From Mayfieldus sp038317345 (GTDB taxonomy: Bacteria; Actinomycetota; Thermoleophilia; Solirubrobacterales; 70-9): a stretch of DNA of 23,653 nt. A model generated the notes under the pieces. The model did not search any database and was not told the DNA's origin. It worked only from the letters and a program-made list of their open reading frames with translations. Made by a program: the position numbers and the translations under genes. The stretch's first letter is position 1, and every line of letters begins with the position of its first letter. Positions 1 through 7,240 of this stretch are shown one piece after another. The stretch is from positions 1 to 23,653 of the forward strand of contig JBBQBH010000043.1 in the NCBI GenBank assembly GCA_038317345.1, written 5' to 3'.

Positions 1-376
1 CCTTTCGTAGAGGGTTTATGTGTGACCCACCCACCTATTTAGCAGCAGATTTCGGTGACGCCCGCCTTGGAAAAGCGGCAGTCATTTCGGTCGATTTCGG
101 GCTCGGGCGGAGGGCGCCGAGCGCACTTTCGGGTACTGCCCGCGTACATTCTGCGAACACTCCGAAAAGGTTGCAATTTGCGTGGTTTTTCGCTTTTGAG
201 GGGTCCCGGCAGTCATCGGACGGGAGGCCGGCACTTTGCCTCTAAGCCGAGACCCCGAGGCCCGCTCAAGGCAGCTAGCCAACCTGCGCAACGCACCACC
301 GGCGCCCGCCGCCAATCAGCGTGCTCGTCGCCACGGTGGCTACCCGCAGGTGGTGGCGGCCCGCCGGCCTGCCCGC
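1..376. other. Gene-poor region with short repeats and possible RNA fold
   Basis: I see no supportable gene here; the open frames lack recognisable domains, ribosome sites or sensible composition. The first 200 bases are more AT-rich than the rest. The heptamer ATTTCGG occurs at 49-55, 84-90 and 94-100, and the 10-mer CGGCAGTCAT at 76-85 and 207-216. A possible folded element spans 200-256: GGGGTC (200-205) can pair with GACCCC (251-256), GGC (208-210) with GCC (246-248), and an inner hairpin joins GAGGC (224-228) to GCCTC (238-242). It could be a structured RNA, the 3' region of the DUF1152 transcript, or chance. It does not match tRNA, SRP RNA, tmRNA or RNase P RNA as far as I can recognise. 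Confidence 0.35.
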
Positions 377-1285
377 CTACTCGAGCGGCGGCTGCTCGCC
401 CCGCGCCCGCGCTCGCTCCAGGTCCAACTCGGTACGGACGCCGGCGGTTGCCAGGGTGACCTGCGCAGCGTCGAGGCTCGATGCGTCTTCGACGGCGCGG
501 GCGAGAGGCGCGGTTTGCCGCACCGCGATCGCCGGGTCGAAGAAGAATGTCAACGCCCCCAGCGGCGTCAGCTCGACGGTCCGCTTGCCGCTGCGGATCT
601 GCGCCGTCCCGGTCTCGCCACGGGCGCAGCGGACCGCCATCAGACTCGCCTCTGTGGGGACGGCGCGGGCGGCGGCCTCGATCTGCTCGGCGACCGCCGG
701 GGTGAGGCCCCAGGCGCCGAGCAGAGCGCCCGCACGGGCCAATTCGGCGATCCGATCGAGGACCTCGTCGGGCGTCAGCTCTCCGTCACATCCGGCGCCG
801 TAGACCGCGGCCACGGTGGGCAGCCGCTCGGAGAGGCGCGCCCCCGCAGCCAGCATCACCGCGTCGCAGAGGGGGCTGGCGAGGCCGGGCTCGTCGCCGT
901 GGGCGAGGACGTCGCCTCCCACGTCAACAAGCACGCAGAGGTCGCAGCCAAGGATCTGGGCGGCGCCTGCGACGGCGTCGGCCACCGTCTCCGGCCCGCC
1001 GGTGATGTCGAGCAGCACGGTGTCCGAGCAGATGAAGGCGGCCATCCGCGATTCCGCGAACGGGACCCCCTCGGGGGTGGTCGTGTTCTCGTCAGCCAGC
1101 ACCGCCGCCGAACCGAGCGGCTTGCCGCCGCTGATCTGCTCGATCGAGCGCGGACCGGGGTAGGGGTCGATCGGGAAGCGCTCCCAGGCAACGCCGCCGA
1201 GGCGGAACTCGGCCCCGAACGACTGGCAGAGCCGCGCCGCGGCCAGCGCTCCGACCACGTCACCGCCACCGCCCATGCCGATCAC
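377..1285 (-). CDS. DUF1152 family protein
   Basis: A 302-residue protein with the glycine-rich N-terminal loop GMGGGGDVVGA (residues 3-13) and the overall pattern of the DUF1152 family, whose function is not established. The loop resembles a nucleotide- or phosphate-binding turn, but that is inference. No signal peptide or membrane segment is visible. The start is the GTG at 1285; the frame stays open upstream toward the DUF1802 stop at 1335 but has no ATG, GTG or TTG there, and no Shine-Dalgarno sequence is visible. It lies 49 bases downstream of the DUF1802 gene on the same strand and probably shares its transcript. The family assignment comes from recalled sequence patterns; the cellular role is unknown. 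Confidence 0.75.
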   Translation of the reverse strand: MIGMGGGGDVVGALAAARLCQSFGAEFRLGGVAWERFPIDPYPGPRSIEQISGGKPLGSAAVLADENTTTPEGVPFAESRMAAFICSDTVLLDITGGPETVADAVAGAAQILGCDLCVLVDVGGDVLAHGDEPGLASPLCDAVMLAAGARLSERLPTVAAVYGAGCDGELTPDEVLDRIAELARAGALLGAWGLTPAVAEQIEAAARAVPTEASLMAVRCARGETGTAQIRSGKRTVELTPLGALTFFFDPAIAVRQTAPLARAVEDASSLDAAQVTLATAGVRTELDLERARARGEQPPLE

Positions 1286-1334
1286 GAGCGCACGCGTGGC
1301 TGTGGAGAGGATGCGTTCTAGAGAGCGGATCCGC

Positions 1335-1964
1335 TCAGGCGAGGACCGGCTCGGGCTCGCCGCAGATCTGCTGGATCTCGATGCGGGCGCGCTCGAATTC
1401 TTCGTCGGCCATCACCGGCGTGCCCTCGAAGGGAAGCTCGCGGTCGATCTCGACCCAGGAGCGACAGCCGTGGTAATCGTCCTTGACCCTGACCGTGACC
1501 GGCCGCGGGATGCGGTGCACCCGCAGCAGCAGTACGTGCAGCGGATGGCGGCGCTTCCACTTGAGGCGCTTCTCCGCGTAGTCAGGGGTCCAGACGTAAA
1601 AGGGAGAGAGGTCGTCGACGACACCACGGTCGTCGATCGTGAAGTGATCGGTGACCTCGGCCCAGGCGCGGATCCGGACTCGGTCGGGCTGCGGGATGCC
1701 CCCGTCCTGGACCAGCGCCCGCGGCGGCGGCTCCTCGTCCGGCCAGACGCCCTCCTCGAGGGCGCGGCGCAGCTCCGGATGGTGGGACTGGCGCACGAGA
1801 TCGTTGCGCTGGTGGTCGAAGGTGGGGTAGAGGAAGAAATGCTCATGCTCGAGCTCGAAATGCTTGTTCTCCTCGCGGATTCCGCCCTTGCGCAGGGTGA
1901 CGAGCTGCTCGCCCTCGGCGAGCGCGCGAACCGTTACGGCCCACTCTTTGAAAGCAATCGGCAT
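1335..1964 (-). CDS. DUF1802 family protein
   Basis: A 209-residue soluble protein matching the DUF1802 family. Diagnostic stretches are the N-terminal AFKEWAV followed by LRKGGI (about residues 4-10 and 25-30), a Glu/His-rich segment ending HEHFFLYPTFDHQ (about 39-52), and a later FYVWTPDYAEKRLKWK block. Biochemical function is unknown. The ATG at 1964 gives the standard N-terminus; no good ribosome site precedes it. It is the first gene of a probable two-gene unit with the DUF1152 gene, and a candidate promoter lies about 80 bases upstream at 2051-2079. The two families have no known shared pathway, so the pairing is only suggestive. Confidence 0.8.
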   Translation of the reverse strand: MPIAFKEWAVTVRALAEGEQLVTLRKGGIREENKHFELEHEHFFLYPTFDHQRNDLVRQSHHPELRRALEEGVWPDEEPPPRALVQDGGIPQPDRVRIRAWAEVTDHFTIDDRGVVDDLSPFYVWTPDYAEKRLKWKRRHPLHVLLLRVHRIPRPVTVRVKDDYHGCRSWVEIDRELPFEGTPVMADEEFERARIEIQQICGEPEPVLA

Positions 1965-2050
1965 TGGGGAAGTGTCTAAGCCAGCGAGTTGTCTCGGGAA
2001 TCTTGCGGGGCAGCGAGTACCTGGGTGGGTGTGCCGACCCGAGGTCAGAC

Positions 2051-2079
2051 ACCCTAGACGAGATCTACTGAATTCTCAA
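2051..2079 (-). promoter_or_regulatory. Candidate sigma-A-type promoter for the DUF1802-DUF1152 unit
   Basis: On the minus strand TTGAGA (2074-2079) and TAGGGT (2051-2056) are separated by 17 bases. This fits a TTGACA-like -35 box and the TANNNT -10 box common in actinobacteria. Transcription would begin near 2044, leaving an 80-base leader before the ATG at 1964. The stretch 2046-2135 is the most AT-rich part of this end of the window, as expected of a promoter. Confidence 0.4.
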
Positions 2080-2148
2080 TTAAGTTCAAGTTGTCACAAG
2101 CTCAAACGGCTTAGATTTAAGTATCCGTAACCGCTCTGGAGAGCCAAA

Positions 2149-2164
2149 CTGGCTAGCTGGCCAG
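2149..2164 (-). terminator. Weak hairpin after the alpha/beta hydrolase gene
   Basis: CTGGC and GCCAG arms (2149-2153 and 2160-2164) with a 6-base loop form a short hairpin eight bases past the hydrolase stop. On the minus strand it is followed by TTTGG. Only five pairs, so a weak terminator at best; the perfect hairpin at 2196-2218 inside the gene is a stronger candidate. Confidence 0.3.
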
Positions 2165-2171
2165 ACGCCTA

Positions 2172-2975
2172 TCAGGACGTTGGCGCGTGCTGTTCCAAAA
2201 ACGCAAATAGCGTTTTTGTGGTGCCTCCCGGATCCTCCAACATGCACCAGTGGGCGGCCCCTTCGACCACCGCCGCGCGGCCATTGGTGGCGGCTGCGGC
2301 GATCTCCTGCGAGGCAGCTGGAGGCGTCACCGGGTCCTCGGATCCGCAAAATGCCAGCAAAGGGCAACCGAGCGCCTCGAGTCCTTCGATCCGCCCCTCG
2401 GCGGTCGCCTCCGCCCAGCGCGCGTAGGACTCACCGTCATTGGCGGCGATCGCCTCCCGCATCAGGCCCAGCAGGCGGGGGTCGCGGTTTCGGCACGCCT
2501 CCGAAAGGCCGCTGGCGGCAACGGCCTCTGCTATCTCGTCGGTCCGCCCGGCGCGCGCCAGGCGCGCGCGTTCGGCGAAGACGGCGCCAGCCGAGTCGGG
2601 CCAGCTCATGGTCCCGGCGCAGAGTGCCAGAGCCCAGGTGCGTTTGCCGAGCCGCTGCGCGGCCCGCGCGGCAATCATCGTTCCGCCCGAATGGCCGGCC
2701 AGGGCGGCGTGCTCGATGCCCAGCGCATCCAGCAGCCGCACGGCGTCCTCTGCCCAAAGGTCGACCGAGTAGGGACCGGGCGGACGGTCGCTGCGTCCGG
2801 CACCGCGCTGGTCCGGAGCAATCCCGCGCCAGCCACGCTCCCGGCACGCCTCGAGCTGGGCGAGCCAACCGTTCGCGGAGCCGCCGAGGCCGTGCAGGAT
2901 GAGCACGTTGGGGCCGTCGCAGCCGGTGTCCTCGTAGGCGAAAGTGACGCCGTCGATCTCTATCCGCTGGGCCAA
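2172..2975 (-). CDS. Alpha/beta-fold hydrolase
   Basis: A 267-residue alpha/beta hydrolase, closest in look to enol-lactone hydrolase or esterase-type members such as PcaD. Visible are the oxyanion-hole HGLGG (about 29-33), DQRGAGRSD (about 55-63), the nucleophile elbow GHSGG (about 94-98, Ser the nucleophile), the acid in GSEDPVT (about 211-217) and the catalytic His in GAAHW (about 239-243). The start is the TTG at 2975, directly preceded by an in-frame TAA, so the N-terminus cannot extend further. It follows hyuB by 43 bases filled with CTAG heptamer repeats and has no normal ribosome site. Being the last gene of the HyuA-HyuB unit, it may act on a lactone, ester or amide of the same pathway; the substrate cannot be read from sequence. 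Confidence 0.88.
   Translation of the reverse strand: MAQRIEIDGVTFAYEDTGCDGPNVLILHGLGGSANGWLAQLEACRERGWRGIAPDQRGAGRSDRPPGPYSVDLWAEDAVRLLDALGIEHAALAGHSGGTMIAARAAQRLGKRTWALALCAGTMSWPDSAGAVFAERARLARAGRTDEIAEAVAASGLSEACRNRDPRLLGLMREAIAANDGESYARWAEATAEGRIEGLEALGCPLLAFCGSEDPVTPPAASQEIAAAATNGRAAVVEGAAHWCMLEDPGGTTKTLFAFLEQHAPTS
2196..2218 (-). terminator. Perfect intrinsic-terminator-like hairpin inside the hydrolase 3' end
   Basis: CAAAAACGC (2196-2204) and GCGTTTTTG (2210-2218) are perfect 9-bp arms around a 5-base loop. On both strands an A-tract leads in and a T-tract follows the GC part, the layout of a bidirectional intrinsic terminator. It lies 24 bases before the hydrolase stop, within coding sequence, and uses AT-rich codons otherwise avoided in this gene. 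It would end the hyuA-hyuB-hydrolase transcript slightly early or at the last codons. Confidence 0.45.
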
Positions 2976-2979
2976 TTAG

Positions 2980-3014
2980 CTAGAAGCTAGTACCTAGCGA
3001 CTAGCGACTAGCAA
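2980..3014. repeat. Five tandem CTAG-NNN heptamers between hyuB and the hydrolase gene
   Basis: CTAG occurs at 2980, 2987, 2994, 3001 and 3008, exactly 7 bases apart. The units are CTAGAAG, CTAGTAC, CTAGCGA twice, and CTAGCAA. Because CTAG is palindromic and 7 is not a multiple of 3, the array puts TAG stops in all six frames. It fills the gap between the hyuB stop (3019) and the hydrolase start (2975). A related array in inverted orientation lies at 4543-4570. Confidence 0.8.
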
Positions 3015-3018
3015 CTCA

Positions 3019-4539
3019 TCAGCGGGCATTTCCATATCCGCCTCCTCCCGGCGTCTCGATTCTCAGCCGGTCGCCTGGCGCCAGCTCACCCTCGCACTTG
3101 GAGGGCAGCGGCTCGTCGTTGAGCAGGTTGCGCCCCGGCTCCCCGTCGCCGCCCCCGTCACGACCGCGGGGGCGATGGCGACGCCGCTCGCTGATCAGCG
3201 TGTAGCGCATCGCCTCCAGCGCCTCGAGCTCGCGGATGACGCCGTCGCCCCCGGGGTGCAGGCCGGCGCCTCCGCTGCCGCGGCGCACCGACAGCTCGCG
3301 CACCCGCAGTGGAAGCTCGGTCTCAAGCGCCTCGACCGGGGTGTTGAGCGTGTTCGACATCGCAACGTGCACGGCGCTCGGCCCGTCGGCGTCCGGGCAG
3401 CCGCCCTGTCCACCGCCGAGCGTCTCGTAATAGGTGAAGTCCTGGTTTGCGAGCGTCAGGTTGTTCATCGTGCCCTGTCCCTGCGCCGGCGCCGGGCGGG
3501 CGCCCGCCAGAGCCGAGATCACCAGGTCGGCGACCCGGCTCGAAGTCTCGACGTTGCCGGCGGCGACAGCGGCTGGAGGCTCGGCGTTGAGCAGGCAACC
3601 CTCGGGCGCGCGGACCTCGATCGGCCGGTAGGCGCCGGCCGAAGGGGGGGCGTCGGGATCGGTGAGCACGCGGACCGCGAAGTAGGCCGCCGACTTGGTC
3701 ACCGAGAGCGGGCAGTTGAGATTGCCCTCGACCTGCGGATCGGTGCCGGTGAAGTCGAGCAGAAGCCGATTGCCGGCGACCGTCGCACTGACCCGCAGCG
3801 TCACGTCGCGTGGGTCGCCGCCGGCGTCGTCCTCCATCACATCGGACGCCTCATATGTCCCGTCGGGAAGCTCGGCGAGCGCCGCCCTGGTGCGGCGCTC
3901 CGCGTAGTCCAGCGTCTCCGCCATCCCGGCCCGAAGCTCGTCGAGCCCCTGGCGCTGGGCCAGCTCCGTGAGCCGCAACGATCCAATCCGGTTTGCGGCC
4001 TGCTGGGCGCGCAGGTCGGCGAGCCGTTGCCGGGGCGAGCGCATGCAGGAGGCGATCTCCTCGAGCGCCTGGCTGGTGGCCAGAGTGGGGGGGATCACCA
4101 GCCCCTCCTCGTCGAGCTGGGTCGAGCGGGCCGGCATGCCGCCGGGAGTCGGGCCGCCGACGTCGGCGTGATGGGCACGGCTGGCCGCGAACCCGCTCAA
4201 CGCACCGCCGACGAAGATCGGAGAGATCAGGGTGATGTCCGGCAGGTGGGTGCCGCCCCGATAGGGGTCATTGAGCATCCAGGTCTCTCCCGGTCGCTGC
4301 ATCTCGTCCAGTACCGCCGCCACCGATTCCGGCATCGAGCCGAGGTGGACCGGGATGTGCTCGGCCTGCATGACCATCTCGCCGTTGGGGTCGAACAGAG
4401 CGGTCGAGCAGTCGCGCCGCTCCTTGATGTTGGCCGAGTACGCCGAGCGGATCAGCACCGCGCCCATCTCCTCGCAGGCGGCGCGCAGGCCGCCGATCGT
4501 TACCTGCAGGGTGACGGGGTCGAGGCGTTGGGAAGGCAT
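3019..4539 (-). CDS. hyuB: Hydantoinase B/oxoprolinase family subunit
   Basis: A 506-residue member of the HyuB family, the partner of HyuA in ATP-dependent N-methylhydantoinase, 5-oxoprolinase and acetone or acetophenone carboxylase-type enzymes. Typical stretches are the N-terminal LDPVTLQV, the ERRDCSTALFD block (about 40-50), HIPVHLGSMP (about 61-70), LNDPYRGGTHLPD (about 88-100), the SRAHHADVGG metal-site region (about 119-128), and the C-terminal PGGGGYGNA. Length is close to that of stand-alone HyuB proteins. The ATG at 4539 lies 6 bases after the hyuA stop, so the two are surely co-transcribed. Hydantoin, oxoproline or an aromatic ketone are all possible substrates; none can be chosen from this sequence. 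Confidence 0.93.
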   Translation of the reverse strand: MPSQRLDPVTLQVTIGGLRAACEEMGAVLIRSAYSANIKERRDCSTALFDPNGEMVMQAEHIPVHLGSMPESVAAVLDEMQRPGETWMLNDPYRGGTHLPDITLISPIFVGGALSGFAASRAHHADVGGPTPGGMPARSTQLDEEGLVIPPTLATSQALEEIASCMRSPRQRLADLRAQQAANRIGSLRLTELAQRQGLDELRAGMAETLDYAERRTRAALAELPDGTYEASDVMEDDAGGDPRDVTLRVSATVAGNRLLLDFTGTDPQVEGNLNCPLSVTKSAAYFAVRVLTDPDAPPSAGAYRPIEVRAPEGCLLNAEPPAAVAAGNVETSSRVADLVISALAGARPAPAQGQGTMNNLTLANQDFTYYETLGGGQGGCPDADGPSAVHVAMSNTLNTPVEALETELPLRVRELSVRRGSGGAGLHPGGDGVIRELEALEAMRYTLISERRRHRPRGRDGGGDGEPGRNLLNDEPLPSKCEGELAPGDRLRIETPGGGGYGNAR

Positions 4540-4542
4540 CAG

Positions 4543-4570
4543 TCGCTAGTCGCTGGTTGCTGGTTGCTCG
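4543..4570. repeat. Four CTAG-related heptamers across the hyuA-hyuB junction
   Basis: On the plus strand the units are TCGCTAG, TCGCTGG, TTGCTGG and TTGCTCG; read on the minus strand they fit CYAGCRA, the same heptamer as at 2980-3014 but inverted. One unit supplies the TAG stop of hyuA (4546-4548) and the others encode its last residues. Units are more diverged than in the 2980-3014 array, with only one intact CTAG. Confidence 0.65.
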
Positions 4571-6549
4571 GGGGTTGGGTTTGTGGCCACGATGGTGCCG
4601 GCGTCGTCGACCTCGGCCGACCAGCCCGGCGGTAGCACCAGGGTTGCCTCGGGGAGCTCGAAGATCGCCGGGCCTACGGCCCGAAGCCCGGCCGGCGGCT
4701 CACCGCGCAGGACACGGGTCGAGTGCCACTCGCCTCCGAAGCGCGCCTCGCGCTCCGACTCCCGCAGCTCTCCCGGCGATGCGGCGGATGGGCGCGGATG
4801 GGCGCCGGGAACGACCATCGCGAGGCGGATGTTGACCAGTTCGACGACTCCATTGGGGTCGCGGTAGCCGTAGCGCATCTCATGCGCCTCCGCAAAGCGT
4901 TCCACAAGGTCGGCAGGGTCGGGATCGGGCGGCCCCGGGACGGGCAGCTCGAAGGCCTGTCCGCGATAGCGCATCTCGTAGCTGGCCCGCGGCTCGGCGC
5001 CGTTCATGTTCCCGCCGATCCCGCGGGCCAACGCCGCGACCTCGGCCGCGACCCGGTCGGCGGTCAGCTCCTCACCGCTCAACAGCACCGTGCGGGCGGT
5101 GTCCCGACGGCGATCCGAGGCGCAGAGGCCGAGCGCCGAGAGCACGCCGCTGGCCCGCGGGCAGAGGATGCTGGCCATCTCGAGCTGCTCGGCGAGCGCG
5201 GCGGCGTGCATCGGGCCAGCGCCCCCGAACGGCATCAACGCAAAGCGGCGCGGGTCGACTCCGCGTTCCACGGTGACCACGCGCAGCGCCCGCACCATCT
5301 CCTGGTTGGCGACTCGAACCATGCCATCGGCGGTCTCGAGATCCTCCAGCCCCAGCGAGCCGCCGAGTCGATCGACGGCGATGCGTGCCGCCCCCGCGTC
5401 GAGCTCGACCCCCCCGGCCAGGGCGGAATCCGGCGCCAGATAGCCGAGCAACAGGTTGGCGTCGGTGACCGTGGGCTCGCCGCCACCCCGCCCGTAGCAG
5501 GCAGGGCCCGGTTCGGCGCCTGCCGAGCGCGGCCCCACCCGCAGCGCCCCGCCGGGATCCCGCCAGCCGATCGAGCCGCCCCCGGCGCCGACCGTGTGCA
5601 CGTCGACCATCGGCAGCTGGATCACCCGGCCTTCGACCTGGCGCGAGTCGGTCTGGCGCACCCGTCCTTCCTCGACCACGCAGACATCGCAGGAGGTGCC
5701 ACCCATGTCGATGCCGACGGCATTGCCGTCTCCCGAGATCGAGGCGATCAAACCGGCTCCGACGGCACCGGCGGCGGGGCCGGAGAGCACGCTCCAGGCG
5801 CCGGCCCGCGCCGCCTCGGCGGCTGGGGCGACACCTCCCGAGGACTGCATCACGACCGGTTGCGGCAACCCGGCCTGCGTCGCTGCGTCGCCCAAGCGGT
5901 TCAGGTAATGGCCGAGCAGCGGGGAGAGGTAGGCGTCGATCACGGTGGTCGAGCAGCGTTCGTACTCGCGGAATTGGGCCAGCACCTCATGCGATGCGGA
6001 TACGTGAATCTCGGGCAACGCCTCGCGCAGCCGCTCGGCGACCCGCCGCTCGTGGGCCGGTTCCAGATAGGAGAACAGCAGGCAGATCGCGACCGCCGCG
6101 ACTCCGGAATCGCCGATCCGCTCCGCCAGGGAGTCGAGCTCGGCGTCGTCGAGAGCCTCGATCACGCCATCGGGCCCGACCCGCTCGGCGACCTCGAACT
6201 GGTGCTCGGAGGAAACCAGGGGAACGGGCTTTGGCACGCAGAGGCGGTAGAGCTGCGGGCGGTTCTGCCGGCCGATGCGCAGCAGGTCGCCGAAGCCGCG
6301 GGTCGCCACCAATGCGGTGCTCGCCCCGCGCTCCTCCAGCAGCGCGTTGGTCCCCACCGTCATGCCGTGGGCGAAGCTCTCGACCTGATTTGTCCCTGCG
6401 CCAGCTCGGGTCAGGGCCGCCTCGACGGCGGTCATCACGCCGCTCGCCTGGTCCTCCGGCGTGGTCGGGACCTTGGCGGTGTGGAGGTGCTCACCGTCGA
6501 AGACGACGGCGTCGGTGAAGGTGCCTCCTACGTCAACCCCGAGCAGCAC
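4546..6549 (-). CDS. hyuA: Hydantoinase A/oxoprolinase family subunit
   Basis: A 667-residue HyuA-family protein. The N-terminus carries GVDVGGTFTDAV (residues 4-15), the ASKHA-type phosphate-binding loop of the hydantoinase/oxoprolinase N-terminal domain; a central GIDMGGTSCDV (about 274-284) marks the main domain, with VHTVGAGGGSIGW and GAGPMHAAALAE further on, and a C-terminal beta-rich region before the stop. The family couples ATP hydrolysis to opening cyclic amides or to carboxylation, together with HyuB. The GTG at 6549 is chosen because the family motif begins right after it; there is no ribosome site, but TAGCGT lies 6 bases upstream. The last codons and stop lie in a heptamer repeat. 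The substrate is not determinable here. Confidence 0.93.
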   Translation of the reverse strand: MLLGVDVGGTFTDAVVFDGEHLHTAKVPTTPEDQASGVMTAVEAALTRAGAGTNQVESFAHGMTVGTNALLEERGASTALVATRGFGDLLRIGRQNRPQLYRLCVPKPVPLVSSEHQFEVAERVGPDGVIEALDDAELDSLAERIGDSGVAAVAICLLFSYLEPAHERRVAERLREALPEIHVSASHEVLAQFREYERCSTTVIDAYLSPLLGHYLNRLGDAATQAGLPQPVVMQSSGGVAPAAEAARAGAWSVLSGPAAGAVGAGLIASISGDGNAVGIDMGGTSCDVCVVEEGRVRQTDSRQVEGRVIQLPMVDVHTVGAGGGSIGWRDPGGALRVGPRSAGAEPGPACYGRGGGEPTVTDANLLLGYLAPDSALAGGVELDAGAARIAVDRLGGSLGLEDLETADGMVRVANQEMVRALRVVTVERGVDPRRFALMPFGGAGPMHAAALAEQLEMASILCPRASGVLSALGLCASDRRRDTARTVLLSGEELTADRVAAEVAALARGIGGNMNGAEPRASYEMRYRGQAFELPVPGPPDPDPADLVERFAEAHEMRYGYRDPNGVVELVNIRLAMVVPGAHPRPSAASPGELRESEREARFGGEWHSTRVLRGEPPAGLRAVGPAIFELPEATLVLPPGWSAEVDDAGTIVATNPTPEQPATSD

Positions 6550-6555
6550 GCGCCG

Positions 6556-6561
6556 ACGCTA
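6556..6561 (-). promoter_or_regulatory. -10-like TAGCGT box just before hyuA
   Basis: On the minus strand TAGCGT is followed by 6 bases and then the GTG start of hyuA. This is the distance expected if transcription starts at the initiation codon. No clear -35 box is seen. One of five such cases in the window. Confidence 0.35.
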
Positions 6562-6608
6562 CCTGGGAACGGCGCCCGGTGGTGTGGCGGACGGGAAGCG
6601 GGCCCGCC

Positions 6609-6650
6609 GTAACAGGGACCCGCGGCCTTGCGGCCACGGGTCCCTGTTAC
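6609..6650. terminator. Long hairpin, probable terminator of the Cys/His-rich protein gene
   Basis: Perfect 14-bp arms (6609-6622 and 6637-6650), then a C/A mismatch and a further GGCC/GGCC stem closed by TTGC. It starts 13 bases past the stop of the gene ending at 6663 and lies upstream of hyuA, so it most likely insulates hyuA from upstream transcription. There is no T-tract on either side. Confidence 0.75.
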
Positions 6651-6662
6651 AGCGAAGGTTGC

Positions 6663-7091
6663 TCAGGCCGCGATCGGCTGGACCTCTTCGGTTGCCGGCT
6701 CCTCGAGGTGCTTGTGCGACGGGCAGTAATCCATCCGCGGCAGCGGATCGCGCTGACACGGAGTGCCCTTTCGGGTCGAGGCGCGGCATTGCCGCGGGAC
6801 GCCATCCAGACAGACGTCGGGCGGCAGCTTGTCGAGGAACTCAACGCAAAGGCTCACATTGCGCTCCACGACCTTGTAGACGTAGAGCTGTTCACTGATC
6901 GGGAACTGGATCCGGATCTCGTTGAACAGCGAGCGAGCTGGGCGCGCAAAATAGCGGCGGTCGACCGCGAGCCTCCGAATCGTTCGCTCGCAAGCCTCAA
7001 GCAGCTCCTGACGCGGCGATGGCCCTCCAGGCGTCTCGTCGATCACGCGCGGCGCCAACTCCCGGTACATCGAACGGCTGAACCGATACAT
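6663..7091 (-). CDS. Small Cys/His-rich protein, probable zinc-binding, function unknown
   Basis: A 142-residue basic protein I do not recognise by name. The N-terminal half is helical-looking and rich in Arg; the C-terminal part has C-x7-C-x9-C-x10-C-x2-H-x-H (Cys94, 102, 112, 123; His126, 128), a pattern suited to binding zinc, ending in an acidic tail. The sub-motif CRASTRKGTPCQR with CPSHKH resembles small zinc-finger-like modules I recall from hypothetical actinobacterial proteins. I chose the ATG at 7091 because AGAGAGGGG lies 9 bases upstream; a GTG at 7145 in the same frame would add 18 residues but lacks a ribosome site. The gene appears monocistronic: inverted repeats lie upstream (7130-7265) and a long hairpin downstream. 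A nucleic-acid-binding or regulatory role is speculation. Confidence 0.7.
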   Translation of the reverse strand: MYRFSRSMYRELAPRVIDETPGGPSPRQELLEACERTIRRLAVDRRYFARPARSLFNEIRIQFPISEQLYVYKVVERNVSLCVEFLDKLPPDVCLDGVPRQCRASTRKGTPCQRDPLPRMDYCPSHKHLEEPATEEVQPIAA

Positions 7092-7129
7092 CCTGGAATA
7101 CCCCTCTCTTGTAATTCCCTTTCCCCCCG

Positions 7130-7150
7130 CCTGGGTCGTGATCACCCAGG
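7130..7150. promoter_or_regulatory. Inverted repeat, possible operator of the Cys/His-rich protein gene
   Basis: CCTGGGT (7130-7136) and ACCCAGG (7144-7150) are perfect 7-bp arms around a 7-base spacer. It lies 39 bases upstream of the ATG at 7091, where a dimeric repressor or activator could bind. Confidence 0.4.
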
Positions 7151-7210
7151 TCGGGCCTTCCTACCCAATTTGCTCCGTGCGGGTTTACCCACTTTTGGGG
7201 AGGCGGGCAG

Positions 7211-7231
7211 CCTTCCACTTTTGTGTGAAGG
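7211..7231. repeat. Bulged hairpin downstream of nadB
   Basis: CCTTC-C-AC (7211-7218) pairs with GTGAAGG (7225-7231): seven pairs, one bulged C, loop of six bases. The 9-mer CCACTTTTG inside it is repeated at 7189-7197. It may serve as a second terminator after nadB or be part of the upstream control region of the next gene. Confidence 0.3.
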
Positions 7232-7240
7232 TGGGGCGCG

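Noticed and set aside
18..245. Short open frames at the left edge
   Set aside because: No ribosome site, no motif, and composition like non-coding sequence.
236..1321. 361-codon plus-strand open frame opposite the DUF1152 gene
   Set aside because: Arg/Gly-rich mirror of DUF1152; no start signals.
3175..4635. 486-codon open frame on the plus strand opposite hyuB
   Set aside because: Shadow of hyuB with no recognisable motif or ribosome site.
4723..6612. 629-codon open frame on the plus strand opposite hyuA
   Set aside because: Antisense to a clear HyuA; no domain, odd His/Gly/Arg-rich composition typical of GC-rich mirror frames.
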